Below, piece by piece: positions 46,790 through 56,297 of a DNA stretch of 63,741 bases (positions within the stretch are counted from its first letter, which is position 1; every line of letters starts with the position of its first letter). The translations under genes and the position numbers were made by a program. The DNA is from Nostoc sp. UCD121. GTDB taxonomy: Bacteria > Cyanobacteriota > Cyanobacteriia > Cyanobacteriales > Nostocaceae. The stretch is from the NCBI RefSeq assembly GCF_014222285.1, contig NZ_JACKZS010000019.1, forward strand, positions 1 to 63,741, given 5' to 3'. Below the pieces are notes generated by a model. It made no database searches. It was not told where the DNA came from and saw only the letters and a program-made list of their open reading frames with translations.

Positions 46790-48394
46790 ATGGATTTTGC
46801 TAATATTGCATCCCAGTTGAACGCTGGAACGATTTTGCCAGAGGGGATTGTTATTCTCACCCTCTTGGGGGTTTTGATTGTTGATTTGATTTTGGGGCGT
46901 ACATCCGCACGCTGGATTGGATATCTAGCGATCGCAGGTTTATTTGCTTCCATTGTCGCCCTATATTTTCAATGGGACAATCCTAATCCCATCTCTTTTA
47001 CCGGTGGCTTTAATGGTGATGACCTAAGTATTGTCTTTCGCGGCATCATTGCCTTGTCTGCGGTTGTGACTATACTGATGTCAATTCGCTACGTCGATCA
47101 AAGCGGCACTCCTTTAGCCGAATTCATCGCTATTTTGCTGAGTGCTACTTTAGGAGGGATGTTTTTATCCGGGGCTAGTGAGTTGGTGATGATTTTCATC
47201 TCCCTAGAAACCCTGAGTATTTCGTCTTACTTGCTAACAGGTTATACCAAGCGTGACCCCCGCTCCAATGAAGCGGCACTGAAATACTTGTTAATTGGAG
47301 CTTCCAGTACAGCAGTATTTTTGTACGGTGTATCGCTGCTGTATGGATTATCTGGAGGACAAACTGAATTAAGTGCGATCGCTAATGGCATTGCCACAGC
47401 GAAACTGGGACAATCTTTAGGTTTAGTGATTGCCCTGGTTTTTGCGATCGCAGGTATTGGCTTTAAAATCTCCGCTGCACCCTTCCACCAGTGGACACCA
47501 GACGTTTACGAAGGCGCTCCCACCCCAGTCATCGCCTTTTTATCTGTTGGTTCCAAAGCAGCTGGATTTGCCCTAGCCATCCGCTTGCTGACAACAGCCT
47601 TCCCTCTTGTTGCAGACGAGTGGAGATTTGTCTTCACTGCTTTAGCAGTTCTCAGCATGATTTTGGGTAACGTAGTCGCCCTAGCCCAAACCAGCATGAA
47701 ACGAATGCTAGCTTATTCATCCATTGCCCAAGCTGGGTTTGTGATGATTGGCTTGATTGCTGGCACACAAGCTGGGTATGCCAGTATGATATTTTACCTA
47801 CTGGTCTACTTGTTCATGAACCTGTGCGGCTTTACCTGCATCATCCTGTTCTCACTGCGGACAGGAACCGACCAGATTGCCGAATACTCCGGCTTATATC
47901 AAAAAGACCCACTCCTAACATTGGGGTTGAGTATTGCCCTGCTTTCCTTGGGTGGTATTCCACCATTAGCTGGGTTTTTCGGCAAGATTTACTTATTCTG
48001 GGCTGGTTGGCAAGCAGGACTTTATTGGCTAGTCTTGCTGGGCTTAGTTACTACTGTCGTCTCTATCTACTACTACATTCGCGTAGTTAAGATGATGGTA
48101 GTTAAAGAACCCCATGAAATGTCCGACGCGGTAAAGAATTATCCACAAGTGCGTTGGGATTTGCCTGGACTAAGACCTTTGCAAGTCGGGTTGGTGGTAA
48201 CATTAATTGCCACTTCCCTAGCAGGGATTTTGTCAAATCCACTGTTTACATTGGCTAACAATTCCATCTCCAATACCCCATTTTTGCAAGCAACAATCAA
48301 CAGTCATGTAGAAGCACAAAATCTGCTGCTTTTGCCAAAGTTAGATTCGGTTAGTCAGTCTCAACCCTCGGTTGATTCTACCGCTAAGATTTAA
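46790..48394 (+). CDS. ndhB: NAD(P)H-quinone oxidoreductase subunit 2
   Basis: Membrane subunit of the NDH-1 complexes that run respiration, cyclic electron flow and CO2 uptake in cyanobacteria. The 534-residue protein has about fourteen helices, with the antiporter-like signatures [33 protein letters not shown] and [13 protein letters not shown]. Charged Glu and Lys residues of the proton path are in place. Stand-alone gene, as in other cyanobacteria, ended by a clear terminator. Confidence 0.97.
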   Translation: MDFANIASQLNAGTILPEGIVILTLLGVLIVDLILGRTSARWIGYLAIAGLFASIVALYFQWDNPNPISFTGGFNGDDLSIVFRGIIALSAVVTILMSIRYVDQSGTPLAEFIAILLSATLGGMFLSGASELVMIFISLETLSISSYLLTGYTKRDPRSNEAALKYLLIGASSTAVFLYGVSLLYGLSGGQTELSAIANGIATAKLGQSLGLVIALVFAIAGIGFKISAAPFHQWTPDVYEGAPTPVIAFLSVGSKAAGFALAIRLLTTAFPLVADEWRFVFTALAVLSMILGNVVALAQTSMKRMLAYSSIAQAGFVMIGLIAGTQAGYASMIFYLLVYLFMNLCGFTCIILFSLRTGTDQIAEYSGLYQKDPLLTLGLSIALLSLGGIPPLAGFFGKIYLFWAGWQAGLYWLVLLGLVTTVVSIYYYIRVVKMMVVKEPHEMSDAVKNYPQVRWDLPGLRPLQVGLVVTLIATSLAGILSNPLFTLANNSISNTPFLQATINSHVEAQNLLLLPKLDSVSQSQPSVDSTAKI

Positions 48395-48428
48395 CCGATT
48401 CTCAATATAACTTTGCATTCAAAGACAC

Positions 48429-48460
48429 GCCTGTTTGCTAATTAGCAGACAGGCATTTTT
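48429..48460 (+). terminator. ndhB terminator
   Basis: GCCTGT.TGCTAATTAGCA.ACAGGC forms a long stem with one internal mismatch (48429-48454), followed by ATTTTT. It lies 35 bases past the stop. Confidence 0.85.
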
Positions 48461-48500
48461 AATATCTCTATAATACCAATTCCGCATGAGAATGCACCTA

Positions 48501-48684
48501 TAAGACTTACGCAAAACAATGCCCCTATAAGTGTTCTAGCTAAGTAAGTGGCACAATAAAATCAAACTATATAAATAAAAATGAACCAGGCTAAAACCCT
48601 TATAATTATTGCCTATTGCCTATTGCCTATTGCCTATTGCCTTATCCCAACGACAATTATTTATGCTCACTTACTTAAGTCCTA
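48501..48684. mobile_element. MITE-like element with TAxGACTTA ends, containing a heptamer array
   Basis: TAAGACTTACGC (48501-48512) and TTAAGTCCTA at the right end (48684) are imperfect inverted ends related to those at 32928-33117. Between them, five perfect TATTGCC copies fill 48607-48641. No frame inside. The ends are weaker than in the other copy. Confidence 0.35.
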
Positions 48685-48687
48685 AAA

Positions 48688-50094
48688 TTAGTTAACAGGT
48701 ATCTTAATCACAAATTCCGCACCTTCTCCTGGAACAGAAAAACAGGTAAGTTGTCCGCCATGTTTTTCAACTATAATTTGATAGCTTACGGATAGTCCTA
48801 GTCCCGTGCCTTTACCCACAGCTTTAGTAGTGAAAAATGGATCGAATACCTTTGAGTGAACTTGTTCATTTATTCCCAAACCATTATCAGCAATACTAAC
48901 CGTTATCCATTTGTCATCGATTACTTCAGTTGTGATTTGAATTTGGGGATTATTATTTATCATCTTTTGATTGTCAGTTGTTTGTGAATTTCCCACCAGC
49001 GTCTCCAGTGCATCGATTGCATTAGCAAGAATGTTCAGAAACACTTGGTTAAGCTGACCAGGATAGCAAGTTATATTAGGTAGCTGACTATATTTTTTGA
49101 TGACTCTGATTTGTGGGTACTCATGCCTAGCTTGCAGTCGATGTTCCAAAATCATTAAAGCACTATCAATTCCTTCGTGAATATCAACTGTTTTAAGTTC
49201 TGCTTCATCTAGTCTCGAAAAATTACGTAGTGATTTAACAATTTCCTGAATTCTCTCTGTTCCCACTGTCATTGACTGGAAGAGTTTAATTATATCTTGA
49301 ATCAGAAAATCTAAGTCTATTTCTTCTAGTTCCTGTTTGATTTCTAGAGGAGTATTTGGACAAATTTGTTGATAAATTTGCACCAATTTCAGTAAATCAT
49401 GAGTGTATTTCTGGGCGTGGTGGAGGTTCCCATGAATAAAACTGACAGGGTTATTTATTTCATGAGCAATACCAGCAACCATCTGACCTAAACTAGACAT
49501 TTTCTCAGCTTGGATAAGTTGAGTTTGGGTCAGTTGTAGTTCCTTTAATGTTTCTTGTAAAGCAGTTGTCCGTTCCTCAACCCGAATTTCTAACTCTTGA
49601 TTAGCTTTCCAGAGCGCTTCCTCCGCTTGTTTACGTCTCTGAACTTCTTTTGCTAACTCATCGATTTTCTGGTTTAGGAGAACAAAATTACTGCTGGCTA
49701 AAGTTCTATTTTCTAAACGTAAGAGAATTAAAGCTGAAGATTCAGGAGACCAAGGTTGAATAACGGCTCCTTGGCTACGACATATTAGCGTTTGTCCATC
49801 ATTCTTTCGTAAAGTCAAGGAGCCAATAACCATTGCTCTACTACTTGAACAAGCTTGCAGGTACTTTACAACATCGTCAGTAGCCTGAGTTACAAGTTCA
49901 ATAAGCATTTTTCCCCGCAGTTCCTGACGACGTAATCCCAGCATATCTGCTACTGGTTGATTGGTCGCTAACAACTGACCCTCTCCACTCACCAGGAGCA
50001 AAGGTTCTGGTAAAACTCTGGCAAATTCAAGAAATTGTTCAGGAGTCATGGAGCTTCCCATTTCAGGGTTAGATTCTAATTTACATATCTGCAC
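48688..50094 (-). CDS. PAS-domain sensor histidine kinase
   Basis: A 468-residue soluble kinase (GTG start at 50094; ATGs at 50061 and 50049 are in frame). Residues 17-130 are a PAS fold (LLVSGEGQLLATNQPVADML), 140-190 a coiled coil, then the phosphoacceptor helix with [17 protein letters not shown] and the HATPase domain with LANAIDAL, SIADNGLGI and KGTGLGLSVSY, all complete. No membrane segment. It starts 39 bases after the MetOD1-like gene, so both are probably cotranscribed and the MetOD1 protein may feed it a signal. Confidence 0.93.
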   Translation of the reverse strand: MQICKLESNPEMGSSMTPEQFLEFARVLPEPLLLVSGEGQLLATNQPVADMLGLRRQELRGKMLIELVTQATDDVVKYLQACSSSRAMVIGSLTLRKNDGQTLICRSQGAVIQPWSPESSALILLRLENRTLASSNFVLLNQKIDELAKEVQRRKQAEEALWKANQELEIRVEERTTALQETLKELQLTQTQLIQAEKMSSLGQMVAGIAHEINNPVSFIHGNLHHAQKYTHDLLKLVQIYQQICPNTPLEIKQELEEIDLDFLIQDIIKLFQSMTVGTERIQEIVKSLRNFSRLDEAELKTVDIHEGIDSALMILEHRLQARHEYPQIRVIKKYSQLPNITCYPGQLNQVFLNILANAIDALETLVGNSQTTDNQKMINNNPQIQITTEVIDDKWITVSIADNGLGINEQVHSKVFDPFFTTKAVGKGTGLGLSVSYQIIVEKHGGQLTCFSVPGEGAEFVIKIPVN

Positions 50095-50133
50095 TCAAGC
50101 TTGTATCCTATGGTTATTTTAGTGAGGCAGAGT

Positions 50134-50676
50134 TTACACAGATTCTAGTCCCCTAAAGTATTCTCGACCTTCTGCATCTTCTGCCTCTTCTGTAAATTTT
50201 AAGTAAACAATAACTCTACATCCAGAAGCACCCTGTGCTATTGTCTCTTGCAATTCTACTTTCGCATATCCCAGATTATTAGCTGCGATCGTCCCAAAGA
50301 CGTTTGAAGTCATCATACACATGGCAGGGCGATTAAGCACTTTTTCCCCAAATGGGCAGACGCGGTTGCCAAAGACAATTTTTTCATCATCCTGCTCAAT
50401 AACATAAAAATCGCCCTGAATGCGTTTTTTTAAATCGATCAAGACATCAGCGACCTGCTTACGTGAAAGTTTGGAGACTTCCAGAGCAGATTTGTAATCT
50501 TGGTCAAGCTGCGTAGCCATCCTTTCACCAACTACACTAATAAATCCAGAAGCTTCTTCTAAGCCAACTACATCCTGCAAAGTGCCAGATAATTCTCTGA
50601 TGAGTGTACGTAAAAATATATCGCGTTCTAAAGAAACATTAAGCGTAGCTATCGAATGATTAAGTGCATTGGTCAT
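50134..50676 (-). CDS. MetOD1-like (methanogen output domain) sensor protein
   Basis: A 180-residue soluble protein. The C-terminal half (about 85-160) has the sequence [20 protein letters not shown] with Cys107 and Cys120, and a later Cys153 in [10 protein letters not shown], which match the small-molecule or redox-type MetOD1 domain named from methanogen regulators. The N-terminal half is helical. No kinase or DNA-binding part is present, so it must act on a partner, most simply the kinase coded 39 bases downstream. A perfect CRP-type palindrome lies 118 bases before its start. Confidence 0.72.
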   Translation of the reverse strand: MTNALNHSIATLNVSLERDIFLRTLIRELSGTLQDVVGLEEASGFISVVGERMATQLDQDYKSALEVSKLSRKQVADVLIDLKKRIQGDFYVIEQDDEKIVFGNRVCPFGEKVLNRPAMCMMTSNVFGTIAANNLGYAKVELQETIAQGASGCRVIVYLKFTEEAEDAEGREYFRGLESV

Positions 50677-51069
50677 AGATTTTCAGCACACAATTGGGGA
50701 ACTACAGTTATAGAGTTCCCCAAAATGACCATAAAGTAACTGCTTGATACCTTTCTTTAAAGAATTTGGTGCTTGCTTGTGTTTCTAGTAAATTGTGATA
50801 GCGATCACAATTTATAAATCTTGTCGTTGCGATAGTTCCCGGTTTTGCAAAGTGTCTTCTAGCTTCAATCCAATTCTCACTCTGCAAATAAACCAGGTCA
50901 CTTACAATCAGGATAAAGGTTTTCTGTTTTCAATAAATTAATTTTATTCTTCTAAAAGCGTAGTTAATTACCAATTATGATCCACAAATATTAGTCCCAA
51001 ATCGCCTAATTTTAAATTAAACATTTATTTTAAATAAGATTAATTTGAATAATTGATAGATTTCCTCTT
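50677..51069. other. Intergenic region between two sensory operons
   Basis: About 390 AT-rich bases holding the CRP-type palindrome (50794-50809) and the end of the upstream kinase operon. No gene is seen. Confidence 0.45.
50794..50809. promoter_or_regulatory. CRP-type palindrome TGTGA-N6-TCACA
   Basis: TGTGATAGCGATCACA matches the CRP/SYCRP1 consensus TGTGA-N6-TCACA exactly; the symmetry continues outward (AAAT/ATTT), giving ten-base arms at 50790-50813. It lies 118 bases upstream of the MetOD1-like gene start on the minus strand. Confidence 0.6.
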
Positions 51070-52113
51070 TTAAAAGATGGGAATGCTGATGATAAACTCT
51101 GAACCTTTTCCTAGCACAGATTTTACTTCTAGAGTTCCCCTATGTTTTTGAACAATTATTTGATAAGCGATTGATAATCCTAATCCTGTTCCTTTCCCCA
51201 CAGGTTTTGTTGTGAATAAATGACTAAACATTTTTTGCTGAATATCCGGCGACATTCCTACACCATTATCTTGAATACTGATCAAAGCCTGATTCTCATC
51301 TTTGTTTCGAGCAGTATGAATTATAATTTGATTGGGACTTTTCTTAATTTCATCAAAACCCAATCCAGAATTCGACTCATCTAAAGCATCAATTGCATTT
51401 GCCAAAAGATTCATAAATACCTGACTCAATTGTCCTGGAAAGCATGGTATGGGAGGAATATCACCGTAACTTTTAACTACTTGAATAGTAGGACGAATCT
51501 TATTATCTTTCAACCGATGCTTGAGAATAAAAAGAGTGTTGTCAATACATTCATGAAGGTTAAATAAAACTTTTTGCTCTGTATCTATTCTGGAAAAAGT
51601 TCGCAAGCTACTGCTAATATTAGAAATGCGATTAGTGCCTTCTCTCATTGATGAAATTAGTTTAGGTAAATCCTCACGCACATACTCTAAATCCATTCTT
51701 TTGATTATTTCTTGAATTTCTTGAGATGCTTGAGGATAGGTTTCCTGATAGAGGTCGATCAAATGTAACAAATTCTGAATATACTCTTGAGCTGGAGTCA
51801 GATTACCTTCTATAAATCCAAGTGGATTGTTAATTTCATGGGCTACATCTGCAACAAGACTTCCCAAACTAGACATCTTATTCTGCATTATCTGAAGATT
51901 AAGAAGCATCATTTCTAGTTCATGGCTTCTTTCTTCTAGATTGTTTTGATATTCTTTTAATTCAGTAATTACTTTTCTGAGCAAATATTCTTTTTTTTCA
52001 TTTGTCTCTTCTAGTTTTACCCGATCTACCTCAGAACGCTCTAATTGCTTTTGAAGAATTCTATTCGCTTTCTTTAGTTCCTTATTTTCTTGTTGGTAAT
52101 CCAAAAATTCCAT
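51070..52113 (-). CDS. Coiled-coil sensor histidine kinase without a recognised input domain
   Basis: A 347-residue soluble kinase. Residues 1-75 are a long coiled coil (KKANRILQKQLERSEVDRVK), then the phosphoacceptor helix VADVAHEINNPLGFIEGN and a full HATPase domain ([29 protein letters not shown]). With no sensor domain of its own it is likely to depend on the FIST protein encoded six bases upstream. It is the last gene of a three-gene group. Confidence 0.92.
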   Translation of the reverse strand: MEFLDYQQENKELKKANRILQKQLERSEVDRVKLEETNEKKEYLLRKVITELKEYQNNLEERSHELEMMLLNLQIMQNKMSSLGSLVADVAHEINNPLGFIEGNLTPAQEYIQNLLHLIDLYQETYPQASQEIQEIIKRMDLEYVREDLPKLISSMREGTNRISNISSSLRTFSRIDTEQKVLFNLHECIDNTLFILKHRLKDNKIRPTIQVVKSYGDIPPIPCFPGQLSQVFMNLLANAIDALDESNSGLGFDEIKKSPNQIIIHTARNKDENQALISIQDNGVGMSPDIQQKMFSHLFTTKPVGKGTGLGLSIAYQIIVQKHRGTLEVKSVLGKGSEFIISIPIF

Positions 52114-52119
52114 AAAATT

Positions 52120-53271
52120 CTACCGAGTTCCCAAAATTAAAGTTACAAAAGTTTCATTGTGGAATTGTGTCTGGCTCATTCCATTTATAGGAGCAATTTC
52201 TCCATAAGAATAAAATCCACACCCAGGTAAATGGTAAGTCAAACAGAGTTTCGTATTCTGATACTCTTCTTGTGTTCTCGTACCAAGTATTTGCCGACGA
52301 GCTACACATGAAAAAAATAAAACAGCACTTGGCTCTGCACCTGGGTAATTATTTAAGGCATTCATAAATGATGCTTTGGAAGCTGCCAAAATATCTTCAT
52401 AACATGCTTCCGCAATTTGAATTACAGCTCGATCAGGAATATCTGCAAAAAAGGTGATGCTACCAGATTTCTGATTGTAAGCAATTGGCGCTCTTATATA
52501 AAAATTGTCTCTATTCTGATCAAATACTGCTAAAGGATATTCTATTGAAGGAGGAAGTAAACCTAGATAATGATGATAAAAATCTAAAGCTGGCTTACCA
52601 TCTATTTCATAGAGTATGTTCTTATCTACCTTAGTCACTTGGCTTATTTGACCGATAGGATGCCAACCACTTGCAACACCATGAGAAAATAATATTGTGC
52701 CAGAAAAAAGCAGAATTGGTACAGAATCACTTAATACTTCTGTTTGAAAGAATTGATATGTATTTTGGTATCTGGACTGATCGCCTGCTAAACCACCGAA
52801 TATCGGCACATTTTGACCAAGAGCTAATTTTAAGCCATCCAATATAGATACACCACTAATTGTAAGACTCTCTGGATGAGTTAAACATAGCCTTGGAGTT
52901 TCAGTAGTTTTTGCTTTGGCTTGCTGTACAGCTTGTTTAGTTACAGCAATTGGATCGCCTGAAACTTTGCGTCCAATTCCTGCATTAATTTCAACTTCGT
53001 CTGAGCAAAACAACATTAAGGTGATTGAGTCTTGCTGAAATTCTAAAACTGAAGAAATTTCTCCATCTGTTGTTCCACCAATCAACTCAATCCCCGGAAA
53101 AGCCTGATGAATTTGCTGCAAAATGAGAGCATGTTCAAAGTCAATTGCAGAAAAAAGAATCCCAGCTTTTGGTATATCTCCTCCAAGGGAACTGACACAT
53201 TGCTGAAGAACTTCTTCAATTGCTGACAGAGAATCTGGATCGTTACTGTGGCCTACTGCTGTTTTAAACAT
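52120..53271 (-). CDS. FIST domain signal-transduction protein
   Basis: A 383-residue soluble protein made of the FIST_N (about 35-225, FIST core GGTTDGEISSVLEF and PIFGGLAGDQ) and FIST_C (about 230-370, YHHYLGL and LFFSCVARRQILG) domains. FIST proteins are sensory modules predicted to bind amino acids or small ligands and usually sit by two-component genes. It lies between two kinase genes, six bases before the coiled-coil kinase and 29 bases after the REC-kinase, so all three should be cotranscribed. Confidence 0.92.
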   Translation of the reverse strand: MFKTAVGHSNDPDSLSAIEEVLQQCVSSLGGDIPKAGILFSAIDFEHALILQQIHQAFPGIELIGGTTDGEISSVLEFQQDSITLMLFCSDEVEINAGIGRKVSGDPIAVTKQAVQQAKAKTTETPRLCLTHPESLTISGVSILDGLKLALGQNVPIFGGLAGDQSRYQNTYQFFQTEVLSDSVPILLFSGTILFSHGVASGWHPIGQISQVTKVDKNILYEIDGKPALDFYHHYLGLLPPSIEYPLAVFDQNRDNFYIRAPIAYNQKSGSITFFADIPDRAVIQIAEACYEDILAASKASFMNALNNYPGAEPSAVLFFSCVARRQILGTRTQEEYQNTKLCLTYHLPGCGFYSYGEIAPINGMSQTQFHNETFVTLILGTR

Positions 53272-53300
53272 AAAGATTCCGATAACATCACTTAGTATGA

Positions 53301-54623
53301 TTAGGAAATAGGAAGTTTAATGATGAATTCTGAACCGTGTTCAAGTTCTGAATTTACCTCCAGGGTTCCTCCATGCTTTTCGACAACAATATGGCGAGCA
53401 ATTGATAACCCTAATCCTGTACCTTGACCTACAGCCTTAGTGGTGAATAAATGGTCAAAGATTTTTTCCTGGACATCAGCCGACATCCCTAACCCATTAT
53501 CTTTAATCAGAATTAAAATATGATTATTGTCTTCCGTAAGAGTGGTCTGAATCAGAATTTCATTAGGATTTTCTTCAATTTCAATATAAGTTCGTCCTAT
53601 ATTAGACTCCTCTAAGGCATCAATAGCATTAGCTAATAAATTCATAAATACCTGGTTTAATTGTCCGATAAAGCATTCTAAATCTGGCAAAATATCGTAA
53701 TTTTTAACTATTTTAATATCGGGTCGGTTCTCGGATGCTTTTAAGCGGTGTTTGAGAATCATAATTGTACTGTCGATGCCATCATGAATATTGCAAGAAA
53801 CTTTGCGATCGCTATCTGCACGAGAAAAAATTCTCAGACTAGTACTAATATTACGAATGCGCTGCACACCCTCTTTCATTGAAGAAATTAAGTTAGGTAG
53901 ATCAGAAAGCATATACTTCAAATCTATCCCTGCAATTTCCTCTTGAATTTCTGCTACTGGATTGGGATAGTACTGCTGATAGAGGTTAATAATATTAGCC
54001 ATGTCTTGGAAATATACTGAAGCGTGTCCGAGATTGCCATGAATGAAACTAACTGGATTATTAATTTCATGAGCAACTCCTGCTACTAATTGACCAAGAG
54101 CAGACATTTTTTCTGTCTGTACAAGCTGAAGTTGAGACTCTTGTAGGTCTTTTAATGCCCTAGACAAAGCTGCTGTCCTTTCTGCGACTCGTTTCTCTAA
54201 AGTTTTTGTAAGATTTCGTAATTGTAGATGGGTTTTAATTCTAGCGAGCAACTCTTCTTCATGAAAGGGTTTAGTAATATAATCAACTGCGCCTATACTT
54301 AGACCCCTCACCTTACTATTAGTATCCGAGTTAGCTGTCATGAAAATTACTGGAATATCACAAGTAACTGAATTTTCTTTCAGCTTTTGACAGGTTTCAA
54401 ATCCATCTATTCCTGGCATCATTACATCTAAGAGAATTAAGTCGGGCAGTATATCTTCAGCCTGTTGAACTGCCCTGTTTCCATTATTTTCTGTAACAAC
54501 TTTAAAGCCGACATTCGTTAATATGCCTAAGACAATTTCTAAGTTTGTAGTGGTATCATCCACCACTAAAATTAAACTATCTTCTGGGAGATTAAGCATT
54601 TGTAGGTATGGCTTGTAATTCAT
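53301..54623 (-). CDS. REC-domain histidine kinase
   Basis: A 440-residue soluble protein: receiver domain first (about 16-135) with the phosphoacceptor Asp in DLILLDVMMPGIDGFETC and Lys in DYITKPF, a coiled coil (RVAERTAALSRALKDL), the phosphoacceptor helix VAGVAHEINNPVSFIHGN, and an HATPase with LANAIDAL, IKDNGLGM and [12 protein letters not shown] receiver ahead of the kinase means it answers another kinase's phosphate. It leads the group with the FIST protein and the coiled-coil kinase. Confidence 0.93.
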   Translation of the reverse strand: MNYKPYLQMLNLPEDSLILVVDDTTTNLEIVLGILTNVGFKVVTENNGNRAVQQAEDILPDLILLDVMMPGIDGFETCQKLKENSVTCDIPVIFMTANSDTNSKVRGLSIGAVDYITKPFHEEELLARIKTHLQLRNLTKTLEKRVAERTAALSRALKDLQESQLQLVQTEKMSALGQLVAGVAHEINNPVSFIHGNLGHASVYFQDMANIINLYQQYYPNPVAEIQEEIAGIDLKYMLSDLPNLISSMKEGVQRIRNISTSLRIFSRADSDRKVSCNIHDGIDSTIMILKHRLKASENRPDIKIVKNYDILPDLECFIGQLNQVFMNLLANAIDALEESNIGRTYIEIEENPNEILIQTTLTEDNNHILILIKDNGLGMSADVQEKIFDHLFTTKAVGQGTGLGLSIARHIVVEKHGGTLEVNSELEHGSEFIIKLPIS

Positions 54624-55267
54624 GTATTTAAATTAAGTTAGCTCCTTGTTTATTGTTTACTATTACCTGCGATCGCAGCGAAGTCACATCGATTTTGCAA
54701 AGTGACTAGCAAATTTATCCTCTGACAACCATATATATAGTTCCCAAAAACTCTGATAACAGCAACATTCTTAGGTTAAATTGCTCTATGCGAATACGGG
54801 AGCGATCGCTCCAACATGGCCATCAACTACAAATCTGCACTTTCACTAGAGTCGAAGCTCCTCTTTCATGAAGGCGATCGCTCTAAAATTAGTCATTATT
54901 ACCCTTGTCTTTTTATAAAATTGTGATATCTCAGAACAATTTAGTTAATGACATAAGTTAATTTTTTCAATTAGTCAACAGTATTTATTATCAATAAACT
55001 CTGAGATTACTATTTTTATATAAAAAATATAATTACGTGTAATAACGGTTATGTTCTTTCAAAGAAAGTTTAACAATACTGCTTAAGTTTTGAAATATTC
55101 AGATAGATTTACGTACCAATTAAAGCAACGTAAATATCATTTCCATGCTGTGGATTGTATAGTTTTAATCTGAATTTATTTCAAAAAGATTTATATAGGC
55201 TCTATATGAGTCTATTAATTTTCTTCTTCCGTAATTCATGTTCGTTACTTATAACTAATATATTTTT
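54624..55267. other. Intergenic region between the sensory island and the terpene cluster
   Basis: About 640 bases with three GCGATCGC sites in the left half and a strongly AT-rich right half. It carries the divergent promoters of the REC-kinase operon and the terpene synthase operon. No gene or clear operator is seen. The ribosome binding site of the terpene synthase is weak. Confidence 0.45.
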
Positions 55268-56290
55268 ATGAAGGAACTACTTACCTCTAATTTATATTGT
55301 CCATTTTCATCTCATATCAATGAGTATGTTGATATCTTAGAAGAGTATGCTCTTGAGTGGGTAATGCGTTTCAATCTCCTGAATAATAAATCAAGTTATA
55401 AGCATTTTTGCAAATCTAATTTTTTTTTATTAGCTGCAAGTGCTTATCCAAACTGTGATTTGGAAGAACTTAAAATTGGAAATGACTGGCTTAGCTGGGT
55501 GTTTATTTGGGATGATCAATGCGATATGTCAGAGTTCAAAAAACAACCGGAAGCGCTCAAACTTTTTCAGCAAAGATTTATGGAAATATTGAAAGGATCA
55601 GAACCAACGAGGGAAGACATACCCATCAATCATGCCTTGGCTGATTTGCGACAACGAACACGCGAAAGAACGAGCGAAAAATGGTTCAATTACTTCCTCT
55701 ACTGCTTTGAGCAATACTGCCACGGATGTGTAGAGGAAGCAGCTATTCGTGCCCAAGGGATTGTACCTGATATTGACACTTATATGAGGTGCAGAAGATT
55801 CAGTGTGGGAGGATATCTTTTCCTGACGGTAAGTGAATTTTGCAATAATTACATGCTCTCTGATGTTTTAAGAAATAATGAAATTGTGAAAAAAATAGAA
55901 GTGATCACAATTGATATTCTTGCATGGTGTAATGATGTTTTTTCAGCATCTAGGGAAATGGACAGTGGTGATGTTCATAATCTAGTACTGGTACTACATT
56001 ATCTACAGCAACTACCTTTGAATAAAGCAATTAATCATGCTGCTGACATGCATAATGAAAAGGTCAAAGCTTTGATAGATTTAGAAGCATCTATTCCCTC
56101 TTTTGGAGAAGAGCTAGATGTGGAACTGGCAAAATATATATCAATAATGCACTCCTGGATTAGTGGCAATCTTAATTGGTATTCTCTTACTGGTCGCTAT
56201 GAGACGATAGAGAAACTGGATCTAGTTAACTGTGAAGTTCATTTTCAACTTTCAAATAAGCAAATTTCACCGTTTCACTTAGGGGCATAA
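55268..56290 (+). CDS. Class I terpene synthase (sesquiterpene cyclase-like)
   Basis: A 340-residue bacterial terpene cyclase. The metal-binding motifs are present: DDQCD (82-86) for the Asp-rich motif and NDVFSASRE (222-230) with Asn222, Ser226 and Glu230 as the NSE triad; Arg173-Arg177 and the late WYSLTGRYE supply the pyrophosphate sensor and RY pair. Size fits a one-domain farnesyl-diphosphate cyclase. The P450 starts seven bases after its stop. The layout resembles the Nostoc synthases reported to make germacrene A or selinene; the exact product is not readable. Confidence 0.9.
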   Translation: MKELLTSNLYCPFSSHINEYVDILEEYALEWVMRFNLLNNKSSYKHFCKSNFFLLAASAYPNCDLEELKIGNDWLSWVFIWDDQCDMSEFKKQPEALKLFQQRFMEILKGSEPTREDIPINHALADLRQRTRERTSEKWFNYFLYCFEQYCHGCVEEAAIRAQGIVPDIDTYMRCRRFSVGGYLFLTVSEFCNNYMLSDVLRNNEIVKKIEVITIDILAWCNDVFSASREMDSGDVHNLVLVLHYLQQLPLNKAINHAADMHNEKVKALIDLEASIPSFGEELDVELAKYISIMHSWISGNLNWYSLTGRYETIEKLDLVNCEVHFQLSNKQISPFHLGA

Positions 56291-56297
56291 TTTCGAG

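Noticed and set aside
20946..48641. Tandem arrays considered as CRISPR
   Set aside because: Units are seven bases, adjacent without spacers, and no cas gene is present.
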